The position numbers were made by a program, and so were the translations under genes. Shown here in pieces: positions 27,334 to 35,346 of a DNA stretch of 51,971 bases (the stretch's first letter is position 1; the number at the start of each line of letters is the position of its first letter). The DNA lies in contig JAITFZ010000003.1 in assembly GCA_031280965.1 (NCBI GenBank), positions 1-51,971 of the forward strand, written 5' to 3'. The notes below the pieces were generated by a model. That model searched no databases and was not told where the DNA came from. It saw only the letters and a program-made list of their open reading frames with translations. Source of the stretch: Oscillospiraceae bacterium. Lineage in GTDB: Bacteria > Bacillota > Clostridia > Oscillospirales > Ruminococcaceae.

Positions 27334-27948
27334 TTACGTTATATCTATTTCTAAGTTTTTATAATAGTATTCCATATCTTTTTTGCTGATTTCACGCATT
27401 ATTTTGCACGGATTCCCGACGGCGACTACGTTAGACGGAATATCCTTTGTTACAATGCTTCCCGCGCCTATTACGCTGTTTTCGCCGATAGTAATTCCGG
27501 GCAGTACAACCGCGCCCGCTCCGAGCCATACGTTCCTGCCTATATGAATTTCGGCGTTATACTGCCCCTGCCTGCTTCTGAGCGGCGGGTGAATCGGGTG
27601 CGTTGCGGTTGTTATAACTACATTCGGCGCGAAAAGCACGTGGTCGCCCACATAAATGTGCGTATCGTCAACCATCGTAAGGTTGAAGTTCGCATAAACG
27701 TTATTTCCGAAATGTACGTGCTTCCCTGCCCAATTTGCGTGGAACGGCGGCTCGATGTAACAGTCTTTTCCTATCTCCGCGAACATCTCTTTAAGCATCG
27801 CCTGCCGCTTTTTTTGCTCGGACGGGCGGGTTCGGTTAAAGTCGTACAGCATTTCAAGGCGTTCAAGCTGCTCCTTTACAAGCCGCTTATCATTACAAAA
27901 GTACAGTTTTTTACTGTGCATCCTGGTTATAATCTCGTTGAGTTCCAT
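27334..27948 (-). CDS. maa: Sugar O-acetyltransferase (Maa/LacA type)
   Basis: A 204-residue hexapeptide-repeat acetyltransferase. The N-terminal Mac domain has EQLERLEMLYDFNRTRPSEQ; the left-handed beta-helix has hexads such as IHIGRNVWLGAGAVVLPGITIGENSVIGAGSIVTKDIP, with catalytic His in ATHPIHPPLR. The substrate is a sugar or similar acceptor. Its place before metA could mean a methionine-linked role, but the sequence gives no support beyond position. GGAGG precedes the ATG. Confidence 0.9.
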   Translation of the reverse strand: MELNEIITRMHSKKLYFCNDKRLVKEQLERLEMLYDFNRTRPSEQKKRQAMLKEMFAEIGKDCYIEPPFHANWAGKHVHFGNNVYANFNLTMVDDTHIYVGDHVLFAPNVVITTATHPIHPPLRSRQGQYNAEIHIGRNVWLGAGAVVLPGITIGENSVIGAGSIVTKDIPSNVVAVGNPCKIMREISKKDMEYYYKNLEIDIT

Positions 27949-28030
27949 GTCAGTCCTCCTATATTACGTTATTATTGTAGCATACATTGTGAAAAATTTC
28001 AATAGTATATATTAATCGGAGGACAAACTA

Positions 28031-29662
28031 TTGAAAAATAAAAGTATGATTGAAAACGCCGCTATCCTCTTTATTGCGATGGGTATTTCAAAAATAGTCG
28101 GTGCGATACTTAAAATTCCGCTCGCCAATATCCTCGGCGGACTCGGAATGAGTTATTTTTCCTCGGCATACAGTGTATTCGGGCCGGTATTCGCGCTGAC
28201 AACAGCGGCGATTCCGACAGTGCTTACAAAAATTATCGCTCAGAACGCCGCCGCCGGAAAATTCAAAAATGTACGAAAAATAAGAAAAGTCGCGCTCAAG
28301 ACGGCGGCTCTGCTCGGCTTCGGCGGAACGGTATTAATCCTTGTTATAACCGTGCCTTTTACACGCTTCGTTGCCGATGCGCCCAAAAGTATCCCGTCAA
28401 TGCTGATAATCGCGCCTTCCGTGTTTTTCTGCTGTATTACGGCGGTGTACCGCGGATATTACGAAGGACTGCGAAATACGCTTCCTACAGCAATCTCGCA
28501 GGTGATTGAAGCCATCGTGAAGTCGGCGCTCGGCGTAACCTTAGCATACATTGTTCTGCTTAGAACCGCTTCCCTGCCCTACGCGGCGGCGGCGGCTGTG
28601 CTTGGCATTACAATCAGCGAGATTGCGGGTTTGCTTTATATATTTTTACGAAGCTTCAAAAGCGACGGCATATCAAAGGAAGAGTTGGACTTCAGCCCGC
28701 CGCCCGAAAGCGGCATGAGGTTATTAAAGAAATTTTTTGTTGAAGCTTTTCCCGTTACACTCGGCGCACTTGCGATTAATCTTAACTCGCTGATTGACTT
28801 ACTTACCATAACTAACTGCATTAACTTCGCGGTTAACCAAAACCGCTCGTTCTTTCTGCGGGAATTTACTTACGGATTACAGGGCGGTATCGCGGTTGAG
28901 GATTTAGGTAATTTCATCTACGGAAGTTATACAGGTATTGTAACTTCGCTTTTCACGCTTATCCCCGCAATGACGGGAATGTTAAGCAAAAGCGCTCTCC
29001 CTGCCGTTGCGGCGGCTTTTGAGCGGCGTAATAATGCTCTGCTTACCTCTAATTTAAAAATCCTTTTCAAGGGTACATTTGTCGTCGGTTTGCCGCTCTG
29101 TCTCGGAATGGCAACACTCTCCGAACCTATTCTTAATCTGCTCTACAGCGCAAAACCCGCCGAAGCCTACATCTGCGCCCGCCCGCTGTTAATTCTCAGC
29201 CTTGGTGGGATTACGCTGTCGCTGACGGGTACGCTGTTCAGTATCTTTCTTGCGGCCGGGCGCGCCGACTTACCGGTAAAACTGATGCTTGCAGGTTCAA
29301 CGGTCAAGTTAGTCCTGAATCTGCGGTTGCTTCGTATACCGGAACTTAACATAAGCGGTGCGGCGATTTCAACAGTCGGCTGTTACACGGTTATATGTAT
29401 TTTAGGGTTTATCTGCCTTTCCGGGCTTGTTAAAGTAAAACTCGGACTGCCTGTATTCTTTTTAAAAGCACTGTTTAACTCTGCCGCCTGTGCCGCTTTT
29501 GCACTGTTATCTTATAATTTTATCTTCATCGGACAGGGGCAAATAATCAGGCTTTTCCTTTCAATTACTACGGGCGCGGTAATTTATTCTGCGGGAACAT
29601 TCGCGCTTGACAGAGAAATGCTGATGAGTTATATTATAAAGCTGAGGAAAAGGCGGGCTTAG
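28031..29662 (+). CDS. SpoVB/MurJ-type polysaccharide flippase
   Basis: A 543-residue protein with about 14 membrane helices of the MATE-like MOP superfamily. The N-terminus AAILFIAMGISKIVGAILKIPLANILGGLGMSYFSSAY matches SpoVB and relatives, which flip lipid-linked cell-wall or spore-cortex precursors. It begins with TTG at 28031, supported by GGAGG about 9 nt upstream. A rare insertion with FAVNQNRSFFLREFTYGLQGG sits in the middle cytoplasmic or outer loop (about 275-300). Which of lipid II, teichoic or cortex precursor it carries cannot be read. Confidence 0.85.
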   Translation: MKNKSMIENAAILFIAMGISKIVGAILKIPLANILGGLGMSYFSSAYSVFGPVFALTTAAIPTVLTKIIAQNAAAGKFKNVRKIRKVALKTAALLGFGGTVLILVITVPFTRFVADAPKSIPSMLIIAPSVFFCCITAVYRGYYEGLRNTLPTAISQVIEAIVKSALGVTLAYIVLLRTASLPYAAAAAVLGITISEIAGLLYIFLRSFKSDGISKEELDFSPPPESGMRLLKKFFVEAFPVTLGALAINLNSLIDLLTITNCINFAVNQNRSFFLREFTYGLQGGIAVEDLGNFIYGSYTGIVTSLFTLIPAMTGMLSKSALPAVAAAFERRNNALLTSNLKILFKGTFVVGLPLCLGMATLSEPILNLLYSAKPAEAYICARPLLILSLGGITLSLTGTLFSIFLAAGRADLPVKLMLAGSTVKLVLNLRLLRIPELNISGAAISTVGCYTVICILGFICLSGLVKVKLGLPVFFLKALFNSAACAAFALLSYNFIFIGQGQIIRLFLSITTGAVIYSAGTFALDREMLMSYIIKLRKRRA

Positions 29663-29668
29663 TTATAC

Positions 29669-30823
29669 TCATTTTACTGTAAAATCAAGCTCACCCGCCG
29701 TCTTTTTCCCTTCCGCCGCGCTTACGAAAGCTTTTATGTTCTTATAAATATCGCGCTTCTCAAAATCATAATCTAAAGAGGTATTCGCGATTTCGTCGCA
29801 GTATTTTTCAAGCAGTTTGTAAAAGGAAAGTCTGCGCGCGATTTTAAGCGAATCTGTGAAATTTTTGTCATCGCTTAGAATTAACCGCGAAAACACGCGT
29901 CCTATGTCGCCGATTCCGCAATAGAGCGTGTAGTTTTTCTTAATCAGCCCTGTTATGTTAATGTTAATTTCGGGTAACGGCAGGTTTTTAAGCGCCCCGG
30001 TCATTTTAAAGGCGCGCGCTTTAATTTCCCCGCTGTTTTCATTGAACACAAGCTCAAAAACCTCCTGACCCGCAAGCCGTTTTTTATCATCGGCTTCACG
30101 GTTGGGTTGAAGCGTAAAAATACCGTCTACCGAATAAAGGTCATTCAAGCTCAATCCGCAAAACGTAATTGCGTAAAGCGAGATGAAACCCATTCTCTCC
30201 CGCATGTCTGAAAGGTCAATAATTTTTGTGTATTTTTCCTCTTCATAAATGCCTGTAACGGTTTCTTTTGTAAACGACAAACCTTTAGCGGTAAGGTTTT
30301 GATGAAACATTTCGCTGTTGAAATGCACAATAAAATCAAAGTCGCGTTTTGCCGATGTTACTAATCCTTTGATTGCTTCCCTGTTGATTTCGGCAAGGAA
30401 ACCGGTTATTTTTTCAATGTGCGCTTTACTTACAGAAGCTGCTTTCTGCTTTTTTTGAAAGCGGCTGTTTATTTTTTGCAGTTTTTTACTGTTTGGTTTT
30501 TCTATTTCAAAGGTAATCTGCTCGGGAGGAGTGAATTCAAAACACCCGGAATTCATGAAAGGACGACTGAAATAAACATTCTTACCTTTCAAAATCAGTT
30601 TTAACAGGAGCAGACGTCTTGCGTTGTCAGCGGACACGCCCTTAGCGCTTATTTTGAATGAAGCAAGCGGTTTTGCGTCAATCAGAATAAGCTCAAACCT
30701 GTTTATATTGTACCTTTGAGTCAGGCGCAGGGTTTCGCGGTCTATGATTTCACCCTCGATGCTTTCGGCGTAAGGCAGATTATTTTTATAAAGCAGAGGG
30801 TTGTCTTTTAGTGTAACTTTCAT
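29669..30823 (-). CDS. Hypothetical protein
   Basis: A 384-residue cytosolic-looking protein without any motif I recognise. Its N-terminal half is Lys-rich with beta pattern (KVTLKDNPLLYKNNLPYAESIEGEIIDRETLRLTQRYN); a basic coiled segment lies near residues 110-130 (KKLQKINSRFQKKQKAAS). The start is ATG 30823 (MKVTLK), because AAGGA lies 7 nt upstream; earlier in-frame ATGs have no SD. It is convergent with the flippase gene (6 nt between stops) and divergent from guaA, with overlapping promoters. Confidence 0.6.
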   Translation of the reverse strand: MKVTLKDNPLLYKNNLPYAESIEGEIIDRETLRLTQRYNINRFELILIDAKPLASFKISAKGVSADNARRLLLLKLILKGKNVYFSRPFMNSGCFEFTPPEQITFEIEKPNSKKLQKINSRFQKKQKAASVSKAHIEKITGFLAEINREAIKGLVTSAKRDFDFIVHFNSEMFHQNLTAKGLSFTKETVTGIYEEEKYTKIIDLSDMRERMGFISLYAITFCGLSLNDLYSVDGIFTLQPNREADDKKRLAGQEVFELVFNENSGEIKARAFKMTGALKNLPLPEININITGLIKKNYTLYCGIGDIGRVFSRLILSDDKNFTDSLKIARRLSFYKLLEKYCDEIANTSLDYDFEKRDIYKNIKAFVSAAEGKKTAGELDFTVK

Positions 30824-30845
30824 TCTAATGTCCTTGATTTTCATT

Positions 30846-30865
30846 GGGCGGCTATTAATCGCCCC
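30846..30865. repeat. GGGCG/CGCCC imperfect hairpin
   Basis: A degenerate relative of the hairpin at 26344, lying in the leader of the minus-strand gene between its promoter and start codon. GGGCG (30846-30850) can pair with CGCCC (30860-30864). Confidence 0.4.
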
Positions 30866-30874
30866 TGCTTTATT

Positions 30875-30903
30875 ATTATAACACAAATTTGCATTTATAG
30901 CAA
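30875..30903 (-). promoter_or_regulatory. Promoter of the minus-strand hypothetical gene
   Basis: Minus strand TTGCTA (30903-30898), 17 nt, TATAAT (30880-30875). It overlaps the guaA promoter on the other strand. Confidence 0.6.
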
Positions 30904-30917
30904 ATTTATGTTATAAT
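30889..30917 (+). promoter_or_regulatory. Promoter of guaA
   Basis: TTGCAT (30889-30894), 17 nt, TATAAT (30912-30917). Fifteen base pairs are shared with the divergent promoter, so the two cannot be occupied together. Confidence 0.65.
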
Positions 30918-30947
30918 AAATTAAAATAATCAAGGAGTGTGTAAAAC

Positions 30948-31886
30948 ATGAGGAATCTCAAGACGTATAAAGATAAAATGCTCAAGGAACTCAAAGAGAA
31001 AATAGGCGGGAAAAAGGTTCTTTTGGGATTATCGGGCGGGGTTGACAGCTCGGTATGTGCCGCTTTGCTTTCAGAAGCAGTCGGACGACAGCTTACTTGT
31101 ATTTTCGTAGACCACGGACTTATGAGAAAGGATGAAGCGGAAGAAGTTGAGGCGGCTTTCGGCAACTTCGATTTTAACTTAATAACCGTTAACGCCGAAG
31201 AACGGTTCCTGTCTAAATTAAAAGGCATAACCAATCCCGAAGCCAAGCGTAAAATCATCGGCGAGGAGTTCATCAGCGTTTTCGAGGAGGAAGCAAAAAA
31301 GCTCGGCACAGTGGATTTTTTAGCGCAGGGAACTATTTCCCTTGACGTGATTGAATCAAACAACGCAATAAAGAGCCACCACAATGTCGGCGGTTTACCC
31401 GAGCATATCAGCTTCAATGAAATTATCGAACCCGTTCGCGAGCTGTACAAAGATGAAGTCAGAGAACTCGGAAAAATTCTCGGTCTGCCCGATTACTTAA
31501 CCAACAGGCAACCATTCCCCGGACCGGGGCTTGCGATTCGCTGTATAGGCGAACTCACTAAAGAGCGGTTGAATATTCTGCGGGATGCGGATTATATTTT
31601 CCGCTCCGAGCTTACAGCGGCGGGATTAGATAATGAAATAAATCAGTGCTTCGCCGCACTTACCGATATGAAAGCTGTCGGAGTTAAAAACGAGAAGCGC
31701 ACTTATGGTTATATTGCGGTTCTTCGCGCTGTAAAAACAACCGATTTTATGAACGCAGAATTTGTTAAGTTGCCTTTTGAAGTTTTAGAAAAGATTTCAG
31801 CGAGAATCACAAGCGAAATTGACGGAATCAGCCGTGTGGTTTATGATATTACAAATAAGCCGCCGGGGACAATTGAGTTTGAGTAA
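30948..31886 (+). CDS. guaA: GMP synthase, ATP-pyrophosphatase part only
   Basis: Makes GMP from XMP. The protein has 312 residues and begins where the second domain of ordinary ~510-residue bacterial GuaA begins: the PP-loop is [11 protein letters not shown] (residues 25-35), then [39 protein letters not shown], and the dimerisation domain ending [19 protein letters not shown]. The N-terminal class I glutaminase domain (~200 residues) is absent, not displaced: its own promoter and AAGGAG lie immediately upstream, and no glutaminase gene is found in the window. Archaea use a separate GuaAa subunit; otherwise the enzyme must use free ammonia. Confidence 0.93.
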   Translation: MRNLKTYKDKMLKELKEKIGGKKVLLGLSGGVDSSVCAALLSEAVGRQLTCIFVDHGLMRKDEAEEVEAAFGNFDFNLITVNAEERFLSKLKGITNPEAKRKIIGEEFISVFEEEAKKLGTVDFLAQGTISLDVIESNNAIKSHHNVGGLPEHISFNEIIEPVRELYKDEVRELGKILGLPDYLTNRQPFPGPGLAIRCIGELTKERLNILRDADYIFRSELTAAGLDNEINQCFAALTDMKAVGVKNEKRTYGYIAVLRAVKTTDFMNAEFVKLPFEVLEKISARITSEIDGISRVVYDITNKPPGTIEFE

Positions 31887-31983
31887 CAACCACGCTCAAA
31901 TTGCAAAGAAAGAAATGGGGATACTTGACAAAGAGTTTCATTTGTTAATCAATCATATATGAAAGAATTTTTATAATAGTTGA

Positions 31984-32160
31984 CTTCACCTAATAATCAT
32001 TAGGAATAGTACGACAAGACAGAATGTAGAGCAAACAGTAGCCCACTGCTGGAACGAGTACCAACAGAGCCTTCCACAGCAACGCCTTATCGGCGTGATG
32101 CACAAGGTTCTCGGTGTTTCCGCCGACCTACGCGGCGACATCTTGATTTACCACACATAA
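31984..32160 (+). pseudogene. Possible 3' remnant of an IS110-like transposase
   Basis: A 58-codon open frame without a start codon reads ...VEQTVAHCWNEYQQSLPQQ RLIGVMHKVLGVS... and ends at TAA 32158. The V-M-H-K-L/V segment resembles the C-terminal helix of IS110-family transposases, but the match is short and the call is tentative. The DUF2726 remnant starts immediately after in another frame. Confidence 0.3.
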
Positions 32161-32559
32161 ACTAACCCAAACAGTTTTTACCGATAAGGAAGCTATATTT
32201 TATCATGCATTATTTCCTATTGCGTATGCGCTCGGATTAACCATTTTCACAAAAATGCGTATAGCTGACCTCGTATATATTCCAAAAAACCACCCCGAAT
32301 TCATAAGGTGGTTTAATTACATAAGGTCAAAACATGTTGATTTTATATTATGCAACGCAGAATTAAAACCAGTTTTGATTATTGAAATTGACGACAACAC
32401 ACATAATTGCGAAAACAGAAAAAACGCGATATTTTTGTAAAAAATATTTTTAATCAACTTGATTTACCGATTTTGCACATAAGGCGTTGGCAGAGTAACG
32501 AATTAGAAGCACAAATTAAAGAAACGCTTGGAAAAAACGAAAAAGCAGAGGACAAATAA
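32147..32559 (+). pseudogene. DUF2726-type nuclease-like fragment, frameshifted
   Basis: The frame from 32147 reads TDKEAIFYHALFPIAYALGL, TKMRIADLVYIP, SKHVDFILCNAELKPVLIIEIDD, the DUF2726 pattern with a restriction-nuclease-like D...E-x-D core. It has no start codon before ATG 32255 and meets a stop at 32438. One extra A in the A6 run at 32419-32424 would restore ENRKKRDIFVKNIFNQLDLPILHIRR and continue to TAA 32557. So it lacks its N-terminus and carries a -1 frameshift. Confidence 0.75.
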
Positions 32560-32571
32560 TCCCCTGCTTTT
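32541..32571 (+). terminator. Terminator at the end of the DUF2726 remnant
   Basis: AAAAGCAG (32541-32548) pairs with CTGCTTTT (32564-32571), with GG/CC extending the stem. The left arm lies inside the remnant's last codons. Confidence 0.7.
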
Positions 32572-32786
32572 GTGATTCAATATTTATGGACGTCACTCTG
32601 ATGAGCGTGACGGTGCGGAGGTTTTGAGTTACAACTATCTCCCACTGCCCTTTTCCCTCAAATGTTTTCTTAATTAATATTATACGCGGTTGGGCATATT
32701 CAAATTTCCTGTCAAGTCCTTTTTTACTTTGTCCTCAATTACATAGCATTATTGACGACTCATTAAACTCATGCTATAATATAATT
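32560..32786. other. Intergenic stretch before mazG
   Basis: Nothing coding is visible. It holds a 6-bp hairpin (CGTCAC/GTGACG, 32591-32612) and the mazG promoter at the right end. Confidence 0.5.
32752..32780 (+). promoter_or_regulatory. Promoter of mazG, implying a leaderless mRNA
   Basis: TTGACG (32752-32757), 17 nt, TATAAT (32775-32780). The ATG of mazG starts 6 nt after the -10 box, at the expected transcription start, and there is no Shine-Dalgarno. Confidence 0.75.
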
Positions 32787-33500
32787 ATGATTAAATTTAA
32801 AGACAATTACACCATCACCGACCTTCTTGACATAATGCGGCTGCTACGTTCCGATAGCGGCTGTCCGTGGGACCGTGAGCAAACCCACGACTCAATACGT
32901 ATGAACGTCCTTGAAGAAGCTTACGAAACTGCCGAGGCCATTGACGCGGGCAACAGCGAGTTTTTGAAAGAAGAACTCGGCGATTTGCTTTTGCAGGTAG
33001 TTTTTCACGCACAAATCGGTGTTGAAAACGGTAGTTTTGATTTTGATAGTGTCTGTGATGTAATTTGCAAAAAACTGATTTATCGGCATCCTCATGTTTT
33101 CGGCGAATTAACCGTCGAAAATTCTGGCGAAGTGCTTAAAAACTGGGAAGAACTCAAAAGCAGGTCTAAGGGTGAGCAGAAAGCCTCCGACAGCCTTGAA
33201 AATGTTCCGAAACTCCTCCCCGCCCTCATGCGCGGCGAAAAAGTAGGAAAAAAAGCGGCAAATGCGGGCTTCGATTTCGGTAACGCGAACGAAGTCATAC
33301 AAAAGTTAAAGGAGAAGATACAGGAACTCGAATTTGCTGTTATTTATAAAAATGATGGCGAAATAGAAGAAGAATTTGGTGATATTTTATTTACGTGTTG
33401 CAATTTGGGGAGATTTTTAAAAAAAGATAGTGAAAAAGCCTTGACAAGAGCGATAAATAAGTTTATAATGCGATTTAGGGCATGGGAAATTTCTAAATAA
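32787..33500 (+). CDS. mazG: Nucleoside triphosphate pyrophosphohydrolase MazG
   Basis: House-cleaning NTPase. The N-terminal MazG domain has CPWDREQTHDSIRMNVLEEAYETAEAID and EELGDLLLQVVFHA, the E-E-x2-E...E-x2-D metal site; a second, degenerate half ends EEEFGDILFTCCNLGRFL (EEx2-D also kept). 237 residues, slightly short of the ~260 of E. coli. No SD is present at ATG 32787 or at the next ATG, consistent with leaderless translation. It is followed by hup. Confidence 0.92.
   Translation: MIKFKDNYTITDLLDIMRLLRSDSGCPWDREQTHDSIRMNVLEEAYETAEAIDAGNSEFLKEELGDLLLQVVFHAQIGVENGSFDFDSVCDVICKKLIYRHPHVFGELTVENSGEVLKNWEELKSRSKGEQKASDSLENVPKLLPALMRGEKVGKKAANAGFDFGNANEVIQKLKEKIQELEFAVIYKNDGEIEEEFGDILFTCCNLGRFLKKDSEKALTRAINKFIMRFRAWEISK
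33441..33469 (+). promoter_or_regulatory. Consensus promoter of hup inside mazG
   Basis: TTGACA (33441-33446), 17 nt, TATAAT (33464-33469), a perfect SigA promoter in the 3' end of mazG, about 70 nt before the hup start. Confidence 0.7.
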
Positions 33501-33542
33501 CGCTTATGCCGCGAAAACATAAAATATTTTGGAGGTAAAAAC

Positions 33543-33815
33543 ATGACAAAAGCAGAATTAGTCTCTGCAGTTGCGGAGAAAGCCGAATTAACCAAGAAAG
33601 ATGCGGACGCAGCCATTACAGCGTTCATCGATTCTGTTACCGAAGCACTTAAAAAAGGCGAAAAGGTTCAGCTCGTGGGCTTCGGCTCATTTGAAGTACG
33701 CCAGCGTGCGGCAAGAGAAGGTGTTAACCCGCAGACACAAAAGAAAATCAAGATTCCGGCAAGCAAAACTCCAGCTTTTAAAGCGGGAAAAGCTCTTAAA
33801 GAAGCTGTTTCCTAA
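33543..33815 (+). CDS. hup: DNA-binding protein HU
   Basis: Nucleoid protein of 90 residues. [65 protein letters not shown] is a textbook HU sequence, with the DNA-binding arm at [34 protein letters not shown] precedes the ATG. Strong own promoter and terminator. Confidence 0.98.
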   Translation: MTKAELVSAVAEKAELTKKDADAAITAFIDSVTEALKKGEKVQLVGFGSFEVRQRAAREGVNPQTQKKIKIPASKTPAFKAGKALKEAVS

Positions 33816-33831
33816 GCGGTTTATACAACTA

Positions 33832-33870
33832 AAAAAGGGGCAGGCGATTATTTCGCCGAAGCCCCTTTTT
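33832..33870. terminator. Bidirectional terminator between hup and mltG
   Basis: AAAAAGGGGC/GCCCCTTTTT stem (33832-33841, 33861-33870) with an inner GGCGA/TCGCC stem. It has A/T tails on both sides and serves both converging genes. Confidence 0.88.
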
Positions 33871-33879
33871 GATTGTAAT

Positions 33880-35346
33880 TCAACCGCCCTGCCCCGCCGC
33901 CATCGCCTCTGCCACTCTTTGCAAATTCGCCTCGTGGTCAGCTAAATTAGTCGCGTAGAAAACCTCGCGTGTCTCAATATTAGCGCAGAAATAATAGTAA
34001 GGAGAACTCGGCGCTTCCAAAACAGCCATAATCGCTTCTATTCCGGGGTTGTTAATCGGTCCCGGCGGTAATCCCGCTGTCTGATAAGTGTCGTAGGCTT
34101 CCATCAAAGGCTGATACATATTGAGTTCCCACGGTGCAACCCGCGGTCTGATAAAGTCACGGACATAATACGTCGTGGGGTCGGATTGCAACAGAAAAGT
34201 TCCGTCTGTATAATTCAGCCTGTTTAAAAATACAGAAGCGACATAGCGCATGTCGTGGGGGGTTGCCGCCTCCGCCTGAACCATAGAAGCAAGCGTTATA
34301 AGCTCGTCAAGCGTAAAACCCTGCTCGTGCATAGTTTTATACATTTCCGGCGTTATAACCGAGTTGAAATTATCGAACATCCGAAACGCCGCGGTTCTCG
34401 CGTTACTCTCAAGCGCCGTCCTTTGCGTCTCGGTAAGCGAATCCGGCTCTGCCCCGTCCTGCAACGCAGTCATAACAAAAAATTCATACGTGTCGGGAAA
34501 AAGATGACCTTCAAGCTGATGAAACTTCATCGGGCTTTCGTTTACGCGCCTTTCAAAACTGAATACATTCAGCTTATCTTTGTAATACTGCTCAAAATCC
34601 AAAGCAAGGCAAACGAAGTTTTCTTCAAGCAGGAGTCCAATTTCCTCCGCAGTTAAACCCTCGGGAATTGTCACCCAAACTGTTTCCCGCGTTCTTGCGA
34701 CTGTTTGAAGCGTTCTAATTATGGCGCTGTAGGACATAGAGGATTCAAGCGCGAAAGTTCCGTAAAGAAACTTCCCGTCATAACCGAAAAGCTGGGAATA
34801 AAGCGTGAAAAATCCCGGCTGAGATATAATTCCCTTATCATAAAGAATATGTGCAACCTCCTCGGTAGTTGCGTTGGGAGGAATTTCCACCTGTATTTCA
34901 AATTCATTTCGGGTTATTCCCGTAAAATCAAGAGAAATATGCACTATATTATATGAGATAATCGCAGACGAGGTTATAATAAGAACAACAAGCAATATCC
35001 CGCTCAACACGTGTACGAAGGTTTTTCTGCTTTGACGCGCATTGTGCTGTCTAATCAGCCGCTCCCTTCTGTGCGCTCTCTTTCGTCTTTTCCGAGCTTT
35101 ATTCAAAGTCGTGTTTTCTACCCGAAACGGCTGACCTGAGTCGTCTTCATCGTCATCTTCACTAACGGCAACCGGTGTGGGCGGCGGACTTTTTGCCCGG
35201 TTGTCAACCTGAACCCTATCCATAACAGTAGTCTGTTCAAGTGTATTTTTCTTTGCGAATATAGAAGCGAGAGCGTCTTCCTCGCGCCTGTCTTCTTTTT
35301 TTGCATCAGTCAGCGTAAAAACGCCTGTCCTGTCTTCATAAGCCAA
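33880..35346 (-). CDS. mltG: Endolytic transglycosylase MltG
   Basis: YceG/MltG cleaves nascent glycan strands and sets their length. A 488-residue protein with an unusually long cytoplasmic N-terminal part (about 105 residues: acidic EDDDEDDSG, then very basic KARKRRKRAHRRERLIRQ), a single TM helix (about 112-132), LysM-like and YceG domains. The catalytic Glu is in ASMVQAEAATPHDMRYVASVFLNRL (about 340). It starts at TTG 35346 with GGGGG 7 nt upstream, overlapping the end of the cyclo-ligase gene by 11 nt. Confidence 0.93.
   Translation of the reverse strand: MAYEDRTGVFTLTDAKKEDRREEDALASIFAKKNTLEQTTVMDRVQVDNRAKSPPPTPVAVSEDDDEDDSGQPFRVENTTLNKARKRRKRAHRRERLIRQHNARQSRKTFVHVLSGILLVVLIITSSAIISYNIVHISLDFTGITRNEFEIQVEIPPNATTEEVAHILYDKGIISQPGFFTLYSQLFGYDGKFLYGTFALESSMSYSAIIRTLQTVARTRETVWVTIPEGLTAEEIGLLLEENFVCLALDFEQYYKDKLNVFSFERRVNESPMKFHQLEGHLFPDTYEFFVMTALQDGAEPDSLTETQRTALESNARTAAFRMFDNFNSVITPEMYKTMHEQGFTLDELITLASMVQAEAATPHDMRYVASVFLNRLNYTDGTFLLQSDPTTYYVRDFIRPRVAPWELNMYQPLMEAYDTYQTAGLPPGPINNPGIEAIMAVLEAPSSPYYYFCANIETREVFYATNLADHEANLQRVAEAMAAGQGG

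Noticed and set aside
27544-28005. A 153-codon plus-strand frame opposite maa
   Set aside because: It is the antisense of a clear acetyltransferase gene and has no SD or family features; other long antisense frames (1754-2152, 38574-39068, 39398-39742) were left out for the same reason.
32591-32640. CTGATGAG sequence within a hairpin, resembling a hammerhead ribozyme core
   Set aside because: Only one stem (CGTCAC/GTGACG) is present and no GAAA core strand or other stems can be placed around it.
32670-32730. Minus-strand TTGACA with TATAAT in the gap before mazG
   Set aside because: The spacing is about 25 nt, too long for a SigA promoter, and no minus-strand gene follows.
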